From assembly GCF_008905045.1 (NCBI RefSeq), contig NZ_VWMY01000010.1, forward strand, positions 43,411 through 107,410: a DNA stretch of 64,000 nucleotides, read 5' to 3'. How positions within the stretch are numbered: the first letter of the stretch is position 1; the number at the start of each line of letters is the position of its first letter. The translations under genes and the position numbers were made by a program. The DNA comes from Streptomyces albicerus (GTDB taxonomy: Bacteria; Actinomycetota; Actinomycetes; Streptomycetales; Streptomycetaceae). This document shows positions 17,108 to 25,666 of this stretch, one piece after another. A model generated the notes under the pieces. The model did not search any database, was not told the DNA's origin, and saw only the letters and a list, made by a program, of their open reading frames with translations.

Positions 17108-18088
17108 CTACGGGAGCGTGAGCAGCACCTTCCCGATGTTCCCGCTCTCCTCCAGCACCCTGTGCGCCGCGGCCGCGTCACTCATCGGCAGCTCGCGGTC
17201 GACCACCGGACGTACGTGACCGGCGCCGATCAACGGCCACACATGCTCCCGTACGGCCGCGACGATCGCCGCCTTCTCGTCGGCGGGACGGGCGCGCAAC
17301 GAGGTCGCGGTGACGGCGCCGCGCTTGGCGAGGAGCACCGCGATGTTCAACTCGCCCTTGACGCCACCCTGCATGCCGATGATCGCGAGCCGCCCGCTGA
17401 CGGCGAGGGCCTTGACGTTGCGGTCCAGGTACTTGGCGCCCATGTTGTCGAGGATGACGTCGGCGCCCGCCCCGCCGGTGGCGGCCTTGATCTCCTCGAC
17501 GAAGTCCTGCTCGCGGTAGTTGATCAGCACGTCCGCGCCCAGCTCGGCGCAGAACTCCAGCTTCTCCTTGCTGCCCGCGGTCACGGCGACCTTCGCGCCG
17601 ACGGCCTTGGCCAGCTGGATCGCCATGGTGCCGATGCCGCTCGCCCCGCCGTGCACCAGGAGCGTCTCGCCGGGACGCAGGTGGGCGATCATGAAGACGT
17701 TCGACCAGACCGTGCAGGTCACCTCGGGCAGCGCGGCCGCCTTGTCGAGCTCGACACCCTCGGGCACGGGCAGCAGCTGCCCGGCCGGCACGACCACCTT
17801 CTCGGCATACCCACCGCCCGAGAGCAGCGCACACACCTCGTCACCGACAGCCCATCCCGAGACGCCGGGACCGACCTCGGCGATCCGCCCGGAGCACTCG
17901 AGCCCGGGGTACGGGGACGCGCCGGGCGGTGGGTCGTAGAAGCCCTGCCGCTGGAGCAGATCGGCGCGGTTCACCGCGCTCGCCACCACCTCCACCAGCA
18001 CTTCGCCCTCTCCGGGCACCGGATCCGGGACCTCGTCCCACACCAGCGCCTCGGGCCCACCAGGTTCAGGAATCGTGATCGCTCGCAT
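17108..18088 (-). CDS. NAD(P)H:quinone oxidoreductase, zinc-independent MDR family
   Basis: 326-residue medium-chain reductase of the QOR/zeta-crystallin type. The N-terminal GroES-like domain begins MRAITIPEPGGPEALVW and contains ASAVNRADLLQRQGFYDPPPG, the YhdH/QOR signature. The Rossmann domain has the NADPH-binding GGASGIGTMAIQLAKAVGAK near residues 148-167. The catalytic zinc ligands of alcohol dehydrogenases are missing, as expected for quinone or enone reductases. It reduces quinones or activated double bonds in the cytoplasm; the physiological substrate is unknown. Confidence 0.88.
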   Translation of the reverse strand: MRAITIPEPGGPEALVWDEVPDPVPGEGEVLVEVVASAVNRADLLQRQGFYDPPPGASPYPGLECSGRIAEVGPGVSGWAVGDEVCALLSGGGYAEKVVVPAGQLLPVPEGVELDKAAALPEVTCTVWSNVFMIAHLRPGETLLVHGGASGIGTMAIQLAKAVGAKVAVTAGSKEKLEFCAELGADVLINYREQDFVEEIKAATGGAGADVILDNMGAKYLDRNVKALAVSGRLAIIGMQGGVKGELNIAVLLAKRGAVTATSLRARPADEKAAIVAAVREHVWPLIGAGHVRPVVDRELPMSDAAAAHRVLEESGNIGKVLLTLP

Positions 18089-18179
18089 GCGGGCGAGGCT
18101 ACTCCGGGCGTCCAGTCCTGCCGCCGGGCCTACCGCCGGTCCTGCCGCTAAGCGGCCTTGGTGAAGTCCGGTGCAGTGT

Positions 18180-18233
18180 GGCGCGCCCCGTAGGGGCGCG
18201 GGGAACTGCGCGACCAGCCCCCACCGGCCCGCG
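18180..18233. repeat. Dispersed intergenic repeat, copy 2
   Basis: GCGCCCCGTAGGGGCGCGGGGAACTGCGCG is the reverse-orientation core of the element at 5047 and includes a GCGCCCC/GGGGCGC hairpin. It lies between the ends and starts of leftward genes and may terminate the channel operon's neighbour. Confidence 0.7.
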
Positions 18234-18262
18234 GGTTCATCACTGTGCTTCCAGCGGAGCGC

Positions 18263-19360
18263 TTAGTCGCGTGGCAGCAGCTTCATGTCCGGCGCGACCT
18301 GGGTGTGCGGAGTGACGCGCACGATGGTGATCAGACGGTCCGTCAACTGCAGCTTTCCGACGGCCGGATCGTCGTAGCCGAGCACCCGGTGCCCTCGTAC
18401 GACGCTGACCACCAGGTCCTCGGTCTCGCGTGCGCCTTTCCCTACCTCGGCCTTTATGACGGGTCGTTCGACGATGTCCAGCCCGCTGCCCTGCTGGATG
18501 AGGTCTTCCAGGACCATGCCCGCGCTGGGGCTGAGCACGGAGAGGCCGAGGAGGCGGCCGGCCGCGCTCGCGCTGGTGATGACGGCGTCGGCGCCGGACT
18601 GCTTCAGCAGCGGCGCGTTCTCCTCCTCGCGCACGGCGGCCACGATCTTCGCCCCGCGGTTGAGCTGCCGGGCCGTCAGCGCGACGAGGACGGCGGTGTC
18701 GTCGCGCTGCGTCGCGATGATGATCTGCCGGGCCCGCTGAACCTCGGCGCGGATCAGTACGTCGCTGCGCGTTGCATCGCCGATCACACCCGCGTAGCCG
18801 TCCGCCGTCGCCGCCTCGATCACCTTCGAGCTGGGGTCGACGACCACGACCTGCTCCTTCTTCAGCCCCGTCGCGCACACGGTCTGAATCGCTGAGCGGC
18901 CCTTCGTGCCGAACCCGATGACAACGGTGTGCTCCCTCAAAGCGGTCCTCCAGCGGTTCAGTCGCCACTCCTCCCGGGTGCGTTCGGTGAGGACCTCGAG
19001 AGTGGTGCCGACCAGGATGATCAGGAAGAGCACGCGCAGTGGCGTGATCACGAAGATGTTGGTGAGCCGGGCGGCGTCACTGACCGGGGTGATGTCACCG
19101 TATCCGGTGGTGGAGAGGGTGACGGTCGCGTAGTAGAAGGCGTCGAGCAGATCCACCGAACCGTCGGAGTTGTCGTTGTAGCCGTCATGGTCGAGGTAGA
19201 CGATGACGGCGGTCCCGACCAGCACCAACAGCGCGATGACGACCCGTCTCGCGACCTGCCTCATCGGGTGTTCCACGCGTCTGCGAGGCAGGTTCACGCG
19301 GTGAGTGATAGTGCGTTCTTCCGCCTGTCGGGCGATCGCGTCCTGGCCCGGAAGTTTCAC
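18263..19360 (-). CDS. Potassium channel protein with RCK/TrkA domains
   Basis: 365-residue two-helix potassium channel. The first membrane segment is near residues 38-58, the pore carries the selectivity filter TTGYGDITP near 86, and the second helix is near 103-125. The cytoplasmic part has a TrkA-N (RCK) Rossmann domain from about 143 (HTVVIGFGTKGRSAIQ) and a TrkA-C domain at the end, which gate the pore in response to nucleotide or ions. The GTG start at 19360 overlaps the moeA stop (GTGA), so translation is coupled. That overlap lies inside a perfect parS sequence. The link between a K+ channel and molybdopterin genes is positional only. Confidence 0.87.
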   Translation of the reverse strand: MKLPGQDAIARQAEERTITHRVNLPRRRVEHPMRQVARRVVIALLVLVGTAVIVYLDHDGYNDNSDGSVDLLDAFYYATVTLSTTGYGDITPVSDAARLTNIFVITPLRVLFLIILVGTTLEVLTERTREEWRLNRWRTALREHTVVIGFGTKGRSAIQTVCATGLKKEQVVVVDPSSKVIEAATADGYAGVIGDATRSDVLIRAEVQRARQIIIATQRDDTAVLVALTARQLNRGAKIVAAVREEENAPLLKQSGADAVITSASAAGRLLGLSVLSPSAGMVLEDLIQQGSGLDIVERPVIKAEVGKGARETEDLVVSVVRGHRVLGYDDPAVGKLQLTDRLITIVRVTPHTQVAPDMKLLPRD

Positions 19361-19367
19361 GTGAAAC
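19354..19367. promoter_or_regulatory. parS site (ParB-binding), inside the moeA/channel overlap
   Basis: GTTTCACGTGAAAC is a perfect 14-bp palindrome matching the parS consensus (Streptomyces GTTTCACGTGGAAC, one symmetric base different). It covers both the moeA stop codon and the channel gene's GTG start. Confidence 0.85.
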
Positions 19368-20787
19368 ACACCCCGATCCCGGCCATGGCCCAGGGCAGAT
19401 CGAGGATCTCCAGTTCCTGACCGGGGCGCGCGCCGCCGGGCGGGACGACCGCGAGCGCGTCGGCCACGGCAATGCCGCGCAGCATGGCCGGGCCGTTGTA
19501 GTGCAGCGGCACGGCCCGGTCCTCGCGCAGGACGACAGGGATCAGCCGGGTGTCGTACGGGTGCCCGTGCACCGTGTCCTTGAGGGGCAGCGTGTACGGC
19601 TGCGGGGCCGCGCGTCCCGCGAGCGTACGCAGCAGGGGCTCGGCGAGCGTGAGCAGGCCGGAGACGGCGGCGAGCGGGTTGCCGGGCAGGCCGACGAGGT
19701 GCTGGTTCTCCTTGGTGCGGGCCAGGAGCATGGGGTGGCCGGGGCGCACCTTGACGCCGTCCACCAGGAGCTCGGCGCCGATACGGCGCAGGGTGGGGTG
19801 GACGTGGTCGACCGGGCCCGCGGCGGTGCCGCCGGTGGTGACGATGAGGTCGGCGTCGGAGCTGGTGAGGGCCTTCCGCAGCGCCTTGGCGTCGTCGCCG
19901 AGCCTGCGCACCGCGATGACGTCGGCGCCGAGCGCGCGCAGCCACGGCGGCAGCATCGGGCCGAGCGCGTCCCGGATCAGGCCGTCGTGGGGCAGGCCCT
20001 CCGTGAGCAACTCGTCGCCCAGGACGAGGACTTCGGCACGTGGGCGGGGGAGCGCGGAGACGGTGTCGTATCCGGCGGCCGCGGCGAGCCCGAGCACGGC
20101 CGGGGTGACCAGCGTGCCGGGCGGCAGGAGGGAGTCACCGGAGCGGCACTCCTGGCCGCGGGGGCGGATGTCCTGTCCGGGCACGACCTCCCGGGTCGCG
20201 TGCAGGCGGCCCTTCTCGTCGGCGCGGCCGTGTTCGCTGCGGATCACGGCGGTGACGTCCTGCGGGATGCGCGCGCCGGTGGCGATCCGGACCGCCTCGC
20301 CGTCGGTGAGCGGCTCGGGCTCGGCGTGGCCCGCGAGGACTCCCTCGGCCCGGACGTCCCACGGGCCCGGCCCGGCAACCGCCCAGCCGTCCATCGCGGA
20401 CGTGTCGAACGACGGGAGGTCCGTGAGGGCGGTGAGGGGAGCGGCGAGGACAAGCCCCAGCGCGGCGTCGAGGGAGACGGAGACGGGGGCGTGCGAGGCG
20501 CGGGGGGCTCGCGCGGCGATGGCGCGGGCCTCGGGCCAGGGAGTGGCGCTGTGGTGGCCGTGCTTGGCCGCGTGGGCCTGGGAGGTGCCCTCGGCTGCGT
20601 GCTCCCGGCGCTCATGGCTCGCGCCCTTCGGCGACGGCGGGGGGACGGAACGGGGACCTCCAGCGGCTCCGGAGCCGTCGGGCACCTGGGCACCACCTTC
20701 CTTCGCCAACGCGAGGGCTTCCTCGACGTGGAGATCGTCGAGCTCGACACCCTCGTACTGCCCCCGGGCGCGCCCCTGGGCGGTCAT
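19357..20787 (-). CDS. moeA: Molybdopterin molybdotransferase MoeA
   Basis: 476-residue enzyme that inserts molybdate into adenylylated molybdopterin. The first ~85 residues are a poorly conserved His/Ala/Gly-rich extension. The MoeA N region follows (about 90-230) with LPSFDTSAMDGWA and ATGARIPQDVTAVI. The molybdopterin-binding domain has DLIVTTGGTAAGPVDHV near 335, and the C-terminal MoeA domain IV ends the protein. Start ATG at 20787 overlaps the stop of the MobA-like gene (ATGA). Organisation MobA-like, MoeA, channel: all three coupled by 4-base overlaps. Confidence 0.87.
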   Translation of the reverse strand: MTAQGRARGQYEGVELDDLHVEEALALAKEGGAQVPDGSGAAGGPRSVPPPSPKGASHERREHAAEGTSQAHAAKHGHHSATPWPEARAIAARAPRASHAPVSVSLDAALGLVLAAPLTALTDLPSFDTSAMDGWAVAGPGPWDVRAEGVLAGHAEPEPLTDGEAVRIATGARIPQDVTAVIRSEHGRADEKGRLHATREVVPGQDIRPRGQECRSGDSLLPPGTLVTPAVLGLAAAAGYDTVSALPRPRAEVLVLGDELLTEGLPHDGLIRDALGPMLPPWLRALGADVIAVRRLGDDAKALRKALTSSDADLIVTTGGTAAGPVDHVHPTLRRIGAELLVDGVKVRPGHPMLLARTKENQHLVGLPGNPLAAVSGLLTLAEPLLRTLAGRAAPQPYTLPLKDTVHGHPYDTRLIPVVLREDRAVPLHYNGPAMLRGIAVADALAVVPPGGARPGQELEILDLPWAMAGIGVCFT

Positions 20788-21755
20788 CCGGCGTCCGGGC
20801 GGGCTTCGGGAGCGGCGGTCCCGGTGCCGCCGCCGGACGGGGCCGTCGGGCCGCTGCCCGACGGGGGCGCCGTGCCGTCCGCCTCCGCCGCCCAGCGCAG
20901 CGCCAGCGCCGTCGCCTTGCGGGCCGCCTCCGCGACCGCCTCGGGGCCTCCCTCGGCCTGTGCCGCCGCGTAACCGACGAGGAAGGTGGTCAGCGGTGCC
21001 GCCGGGCGGGCCACGCCGTGCGCGGCGTCGCGGGCCAGGTCGAGCAGGATGCCGGTGTCGACGTCCAGGTCGATGCCCAGCTCGTCCTTGACTGCGGTAA
21101 TCCATTCATCCAACACGTGCCCATGCTCCCTGATACGTGCCCGGGCGGCAGCGATGTCGTCCCAGGTGTCGCAGTCGAAGGACGCGACGGGGTCGGTGAT
21201 ACGGGTGAGGTCGAGCGCGCCGGTGAGCCGTCGCAGCGGCAGTCCGGTCAGCCCGCCGTGCTCGGCGCGAAGGGCCGCCAGTCCGCGACGCAGCGCCGAA
21301 CCGCGGTACGCGGCCACGAGCGGCTGGTCACGGCCACCGGAGTCGGTGAGCAAGACGCCTTCGGTGCCCGCCTCCTGAAGGGCGGTCAGCAGCCTGCGTA
21401 CCGTCTCCTCGTCCAGGAACGGCAGGTCGGCGGAGAGAACCACGACGTACTCGGCGGTGGTGCGCCGCAGTCCGGCGTCGAGGGCGGCCAGCGGGCCCGC
21501 GCCTGGCGGGTCCTCGCGCGCCCACTCCACCGGGCGCGCGGTGGGCCTGGGCTCGGCGACGACCACGGTGGCGGCCGCGCCGGAGCAGGCCGCCAGGACG
21601 CGGTCGAGCAGCGCCCGGCCGCCCACGCGTACGCCGGGCTTGTCCGCCCCGCCGAGGCGGCGGGCGGCGCCGCCGGCGAGCACGACGGCGTCATAGCCGT
21701 CCGCACCGGGTGCGCCGGAAGAACCGGGTGCGCTGGAAGGCTCGTACGCGGTCAC
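20784..21755 (-). CDS. MobA-like nucleotidyltransferase with C-terminal DUF6457-like domain
   Basis: 323 residues. The N-terminal half is a molybdenum-cofactor guanylyltransferase/NTP-transferase domain: nucleotide-binding AVVLAGGAARRLGGADKP near 24-41, metal site LSADLPFLD near 107, and DSGGRDQPLVAAYR near 140. The C-terminal half (from about 215, LDEWITAVKDELGIDLDVDTG) is a helical domain like the DUF6457 family often fused to or found near such enzymes. An Ala/Pro/Gly tail ends the protein. The start is uncertain: the GTG at 21755 has G-rich sequence directly before it, and an in-frame GTG at 21800 would add 15 residues. It likely attaches GMP or CMP to molybdopterin. Confidence 0.8.
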   Translation of the reverse strand: MTAYEPSSAPGSSGAPGADGYDAVVLAGGAARRLGGADKPGVRVGGRALLDRVLAACSGAAATVVVAEPRPTARPVEWAREDPPGAGPLAALDAGLRRTTAEYVVVLSADLPFLDEETVRRLLTALQEAGTEGVLLTDSGGRDQPLVAAYRGSALRRGLAALRAEHGGLTGLPLRRLTGALDLTRITDPVASFDCDTWDDIAAARARIREHGHVLDEWITAVKDELGIDLDVDTGILLDLARDAAHGVARPAAPLTTFLVGYAAAQAEGGPEAVAEAARKATALALRWAAEADGTAPPSGSGPTAPSGGGTGTAAPEARPDAG

Positions 21756-21845
21756 CCCCCGAGTATGAGCGCCCGGTGGATCATTTCCACCCCCGTGCAC
21801 AGCATGTGGACGGGGGTGGTGACGAGGTCGTACGGGCCGGAGTGG

Positions 21846-23333
21846 CTACAGGGTCCGCAACAGCACCGCCGGCTGTTCCACGCAATCAGCCACATACCGC
21901 AGGAAACCGCCCGCCGTGCCGCCGTCGCACACCCGGTGGTCGAAGGTGAGCGAGAGCTGCACGACCTGCCGCACCGCCAGCTCGCCCTCGTGCACCCAGG
22001 GCTTGGGGACGATCCGGCCGACGCCGAGCATGGCCGCCTCGGGGTGGTTGATGATCGGTGTGGAGCCGTCGACGCCGAACACGCCGTAGTTGTTCAACGT
22101 GAAGGTCCCGCCGGTGAGTTCCCCGGGAGTGAGCGTTCCGGTCCTGGCCGCCTCGGTGAGCCGGGCGAACTCCGCGCTCAGCGACTCCGCGTCCCGTGTG
22201 TGCGCGTCCTTCACCACCGGCACGACGAGCCCGCGCTCGGTCTGCGCGGCGAACCCGAGGTGCACCTCGTCGAGCCGTACGACCTCGCGGGCGTCCATGT
22301 CGACCGTCGAGTTGAGCTCGGGGAAGCGGGCCAGCGCGGCGGTGCAGATGCGGGCCAGCAGGGCGAGGAGGGAGATCTTCGGTCCACCTGCCTCGTTCAT
22401 CCGCACGCGCGCGTGCATCAGTTCCGTGGCGTCGGCGTCCACCCAGCAGGTCGCGTCCGGGATCTCCCGACGGCTCCGGGAGAGCTTGTCGGCGACGGCC
22501 CCGCGAACACCCTTGAGGGGGATGCGGGTGCCGTTCGCGCGCGGGGGCGTCATGGCCGGTACGGGCTCGGCCGCCGGGGCCTGTGGTGGCCGCGCGACGG
22601 CCGGGGTGGACGCGGCGGCCCGGGCGGCGTACTCCACGTCCGCGCGCGTGATCAGCCCGTCGGGCCCCGAACCCGCCAACTCCCGCAGGTCCAGGCTGTA
22701 CTCGCGGGCCAGCCGACGCACGAGCGGGGAAATCACCGGAACGGGACCGTCGGTCCGGCGCCCGGTGACGGCACCGGTCACGTTCGTGTCCGACTCCTCG
22801 TCCCGAACAGGACGACGGTCTGCGGTGCTGGGTGCGGCTGCCGCCGCGACGGTCAGGTCCGTATCCGGGCGTCCCGCGCCTCGGCCTCCGGAAGCCTCGG
22901 TCTCCGCCCCGGCCGCGCTGCCGGGCCGGTCAGAGCCCGGCCGGCCCGCGGACGTGCCCGGTGACCGCCGCCCCGGAGCCGCCCCGCCGGAAGGCGGCCG
23001 CAGCCTGCCCCGCCGTGCCGGAGGCGCCTGCGTGCCGTAGCCCACGAGCACATTGCCGGAGCCCTCGTCCTCGTCGCCGGAGGCAGGAGCTCCCACCGCG
23101 ACCGTCAACAGGGGTGCGCCGACGGGCAGTTCCGTGCCCTCGTCGCCGTAGCGGGCCGTGACCACCCCGCCGTACGGGCAGGGGACCTCGACCATCGCCT
23201 TGGCCGTCTCGACCTCGACGACGGGCTGGTCGACGGCGACGACGTCGCCGACCTGGACGAGCCAGCGGACGATCTCGGCCTCGGTGAGCCCCTCCCCGAG
23301 GTCGGGCAGCCTGAATTCCAGGACCTGGGCCAT
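21846..23333 (-). CDS. bkdC: Branched-chain 2-oxoacid dehydrogenase E2
   Basis: 495-residue dihydrolipoamide acyltransferase. The lipoyl domain (1-80) carries the modified Lys in VVEVETAKAMVEV; a very long Pro/Ala/Gly/Arg linker follows; the subunit-binding domain is VRRLAREYSLDLRELAGSG (about 210-245); the catalytic domain ends with LTFDHRVCDGG, which carries the active-site His-Asp. It shares architecture with bkdH but the linker is unrelated. The ATG overlaps the bkdB stop (TGATG), so translation is coupled. Third gene of the second bkd operon. Confidence 0.88.
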   Translation of the reverse strand: MAQVLEFRLPDLGEGLTEAEIVRWLVQVGDVVAVDQPVVEVETAKAMVEVPCPYGGVVTARYGDEGTELPVGAPLLTVAVGAPASGDEDEGSGNVLVGYGTQAPPARRGRLRPPSGGAAPGRRSPGTSAGRPGSDRPGSAAGAETEASGGRGAGRPDTDLTVAAAAAPSTADRRPVRDEESDTNVTGAVTGRRTDGPVPVISPLVRRLAREYSLDLRELAGSGPDGLITRADVEYAARAAASTPAVARPPQAPAAEPVPAMTPPRANGTRIPLKGVRGAVADKLSRSRREIPDATCWVDADATELMHARVRMNEAGGPKISLLALLARICTAALARFPELNSTVDMDAREVVRLDEVHLGFAAQTERGLVVPVVKDAHTRDAESLSAEFARLTEAARTGTLTPGELTGGTFTLNNYGVFGVDGSTPIINHPEAAMLGVGRIVPKPWVHEGELAVRQVVQLSLTFDHRVCDGGTAGGFLRYVADCVEQPAVLLRTL

Positions 23334-24337
23334 CAGCTCTCCGCCTCCCACTGCAGCCGCGCCACCGCGTCCAGGATCCGGTCGACGCCGGGCAGATGGT
23401 GCCGCTCCAGCATCGGCGGCGGATACGGGATGTCGAACCCTGCCACCCGCAGCACCGGCGCCTCCAGATAGTGGAAGCACCGCTCGGTGACCCGCGCGGC
23501 GATCTCCCCGCCCGGCCCGCCGAAACTCCCCGACTCGTGCACCACGACGGCCCGCCCGGTGCGCCGCACGGACGCGGACACCGTCTCGTCGTCGAACGGC
23601 ACCAGCGAGCGCAGGTCGACGACTTCGAGGTCCCAGCCCTCGGCCCGCGCCGCCTCGGCCGCCTCCAGGCAGACGGGCACGGACGGCCCGTACGTGATGA
23701 GCGTGGCGCTCCGGCCCGAGCGCCGCACCACCGCGCGGCCTATCGGTTCGACCGTCTGCGGCTCGTCGGGGTTCCAGGAGTCCTTCGACCAGTACAGGCG
23801 CTTGGGCTCCAGGAAGACGACCGGGTCGTCGGAGGCGATGGCGGCGCGCAGCAGGCCGTACGCGTCGGCGACCGTCGCGGGCGTGACGACATGGAGCCCC
23901 GGAGTCGCCATGTAGTACGCCTCGGAGGAGTCGCTGTGGTGCTCGACGCCGCCGATGCCTCCCCCGTAGGGGACACGGATCGTGATCGGCAGGGGCATCG
24001 CCCCGCGCGTGCGGTTGCGCATCCGCGCCACGTGCGAGATCAGCTGCTCGAAGGCCGGATACGCGAAGGCGTCGAACTGCATCTCCACGACGGGCCGAAG
24101 GCCGTACATGGCCATGCCGACGGCCGTGCCGAGGATGCCCGCCTCGGCGAGCGGTGTGTCCGTGACCCGGTCCTCGCCGAACTCCTTGGCGAGCCCGTCA
24201 GTGACCCGGAAGACGCCGCCCAGGGTGCCGACGTCCTCGCCCATGACGTGGACGGCCGGGTCGTCGGCCATCGCGTCGCGCAGGGCGCGCCCGAGGGCCT
24301 GCGCCATGGTGGCCGGCTTCACCGCGACGGTGGTCAT
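23333..24337 (-). CDS. bkdB: Branched-chain 2-oxoacid dehydrogenase E1 beta subunit
   Basis: 334-residue E1 beta subunit. It contains MGEDVGTLGGVFRVTDGL, DTPLAEAGILGTAVGMA, PVVEMQFDAF and IRVPYGGGIGGVEHHSDSSE, the same landmarks as the paralogue at 6622. The start overlaps the bkdA stop (ATGA). The length of 334 equals the value I recall for S. avermitilis bkdB, which is why this cluster, adjacent to an Lrp-type regulator, is labelled bkdABC. Confidence 0.9.
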   Translation of the reverse strand: MTTVAVKPATMAQALGRALRDAMADDPAVHVMGEDVGTLGGVFRVTDGLAKEFGEDRVTDTPLAEAGILGTAVGMAMYGLRPVVEMQFDAFAYPAFEQLISHVARMRNRTRGAMPLPITIRVPYGGGIGGVEHHSDSSEAYYMATPGLHVVTPATVADAYGLLRAAIASDDPVVFLEPKRLYWSKDSWNPDEPQTVEPIGRAVVRRSGRSATLITYGPSVPVCLEAAEAARAEGWDLEVVDLRSLVPFDDETVSASVRRTGRAVVVHESGSFGGPGGEIAARVTERCFHYLEAPVLRVAGFDIPYPPPMLERHHLPGVDRILDAVARLQWEAES

Positions 24338-25491
24338 CGTGCGGCCCCTTCCGGCTCGTCGCCGTGATGGCGGGCCTCGGCGTCCAGCTCTGCCTGCAAC
24401 TGCGCCTCCTGTTCCAGGAGTTGCGTCGTGGGCTGGGCGTAGACGTGCGCGAAGAGGTCCATGGGATCGAGCACCGGGTCCTGGTTCATGCGCTCGCGCA
24501 GGTCCGCGGCCATCGCCTCGGCGTCCTCACGCGCGGCCTGCATGCCGGCCTCGTCGAGCAGCCCGCGCTCGGTCAGCTCGTGCTCCAGGAGGGCGATCGG
24601 GTCGTGCGCGCGCCAGGCCTCGACCTCGGCATCGCCGCGGTAGCGCTTGTCGTCGTCGGCGTTCGTGTGGGCCTCCATGCGGTACGTCACCGCCTCCACG
24701 AGCGTCGGACCGCCGCCCCCGCGCGCGTGGGCGATGGCCTCGCTGAGGACCTCGTGCACGGCGGCCGCGTCGTTGCCGTCGACCAGGCGGCCCGGCATCC
24801 CGTAGCCGACGGCCTTGTGGGCCAGCGACGGGGCCGCGGTCTGCTTGGCGAGCGGCACGGAGATCGCGAAGCCGTTGTTCTGGACGAGGAAGACCACCGG
24901 GGCCTGCCAGACAGCGGCGAAGTTCAGCGCCTCGTGGAAGTCGCCCTCGCTGGTGCCGCCGTCGCCGACCAGGGCGAGCGCGACCACGTCGTCACCCTTG
25001 AGGCGGGCGGCGTGCGCGAGGCCCACGGCGTGCGGGAGCTGGGTCGCGAGCGGCGTGCACAGGGGCGCGACACGGTGCTCGTGGGGGTCGTAGCCGGTGT
25101 GCCAGTCGCCGCGCAGGAGCGTCAGCGCCTTGACGGGGTCGAGGCCGCGGGCGACGGCGGCAAGCGTGTCCCGGTAGCTGGGGAAGAGCCAGTCGCGCTC
25201 TTCGAGGACGAGCGCTGCGGCTACCTCGCAGGCCTCCTGGCCGGTGGAGGACGGGTAGACGGCGAGGCGGCCCTGCTTGGTGAGGGCGGTGGCCTGCGCG
25301 TTGTAGCGGCGCCCGCGCACCAGTTCCGCGTACAGCCGCCGCAACAGGTCCGGGTCGACCCGCTCGGCCGCTTCGGTGCCGAGGACGCGGTGGGGCAGCG
25401 CGTCGGGCAGCAGCGGCGCGGGGTCGGTGCGGGGCTGCCAGGCGGGCGGCGGCGTTGGCCGGTATGCGCCTCGCTGCTCCATGACCGTCAT
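24334..25491 (-). CDS. bkdA: Branched-chain 2-oxoacid dehydrogenase E1 alpha subunit
   Basis: 385-residue E1 alpha subunit. It starts MTVMEQRGAYRPTPPP and has the substrate-side YPSSTGQEACEV near 85 and the thiamine diphosphate motif GDGGTSEGDFHEALN...NNGFAIS near 180-210, with TYRMEAHTNADDDKRYR near 278. GGAGG lies 7 bases before the ATG. It leads the bkdABC operon and is divergent from bkdR across 175 bases, the arrangement reported for S. coelicolor where BkdR represses the cluster. Confidence 0.9.
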   Translation of the reverse strand: MTVMEQRGAYRPTPPPAWQPRTDPAPLLPDALPHRVLGTEAAERVDPDLLRRLYAELVRGRRYNAQATALTKQGRLAVYPSSTGQEACEVAAALVLEERDWLFPSYRDTLAAVARGLDPVKALTLLRGDWHTGYDPHEHRVAPLCTPLATQLPHAVGLAHAARLKGDDVVALALVGDGGTSEGDFHEALNFAAVWQAPVVFLVQNNGFAISVPLAKQTAAPSLAHKAVGYGMPGRLVDGNDAAAVHEVLSEAIAHARGGGGPTLVEAVTYRMEAHTNADDDKRYRGDAEVEAWRAHDPIALLEHELTERGLLDEAGMQAAREDAEAMAADLRERMNQDPVLDPMDLFAHVYAQPTTQLLEQEAQLQAELDAEARHHGDEPEGAAR

Positions 25492-25550
25492 GTCGGCACC
25501 TCCTCGTGGGAGCGGCTTCGAGAGACGTGCCGTGAGTGACCCGCCTCACC

Positions 25551-25567
25551 TACCGATTGTTCGGTCG
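25551..25567. promoter_or_regulatory. TetR-type operator candidate, site A (bkdA/bkdR gap)
   Basis: TACCGATTGTTCGGTCG has ACCGA/TCGGT arms around four bases and shares TACCGA-N4-TCGGTCG with the site at 33740. It lies about 60 bases before the bkdA start, so it may couple branched-chain oxidation to the TetR regulator encoded at 26276. Confidence 0.5.
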
Positions 25568-25599
25568 TCGGCACATTTTGGCTACAGGCACCTCCAGGC

Positions 25600-25621
25600 T
25601 GTGGACAAACGGTTCTCCACA
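25600..25621. promoter_or_regulatory. Facing pair of DnaA-box-like sequences
   Basis: TGTGGACAA at 25600-25608 is the reverse complement of the Streptomyces DnaA box TTGTCCACA. TTCTCCACA follows at 25613-25621 in the opposite orientation. Both sit in the bkdA/bkdR promoter region. Confidence 0.5.
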
Positions 25622-25666
25622 GCCTGAGATGGACGCAGTACGTCCATGGTAGGGAGGCGGGGGGAC

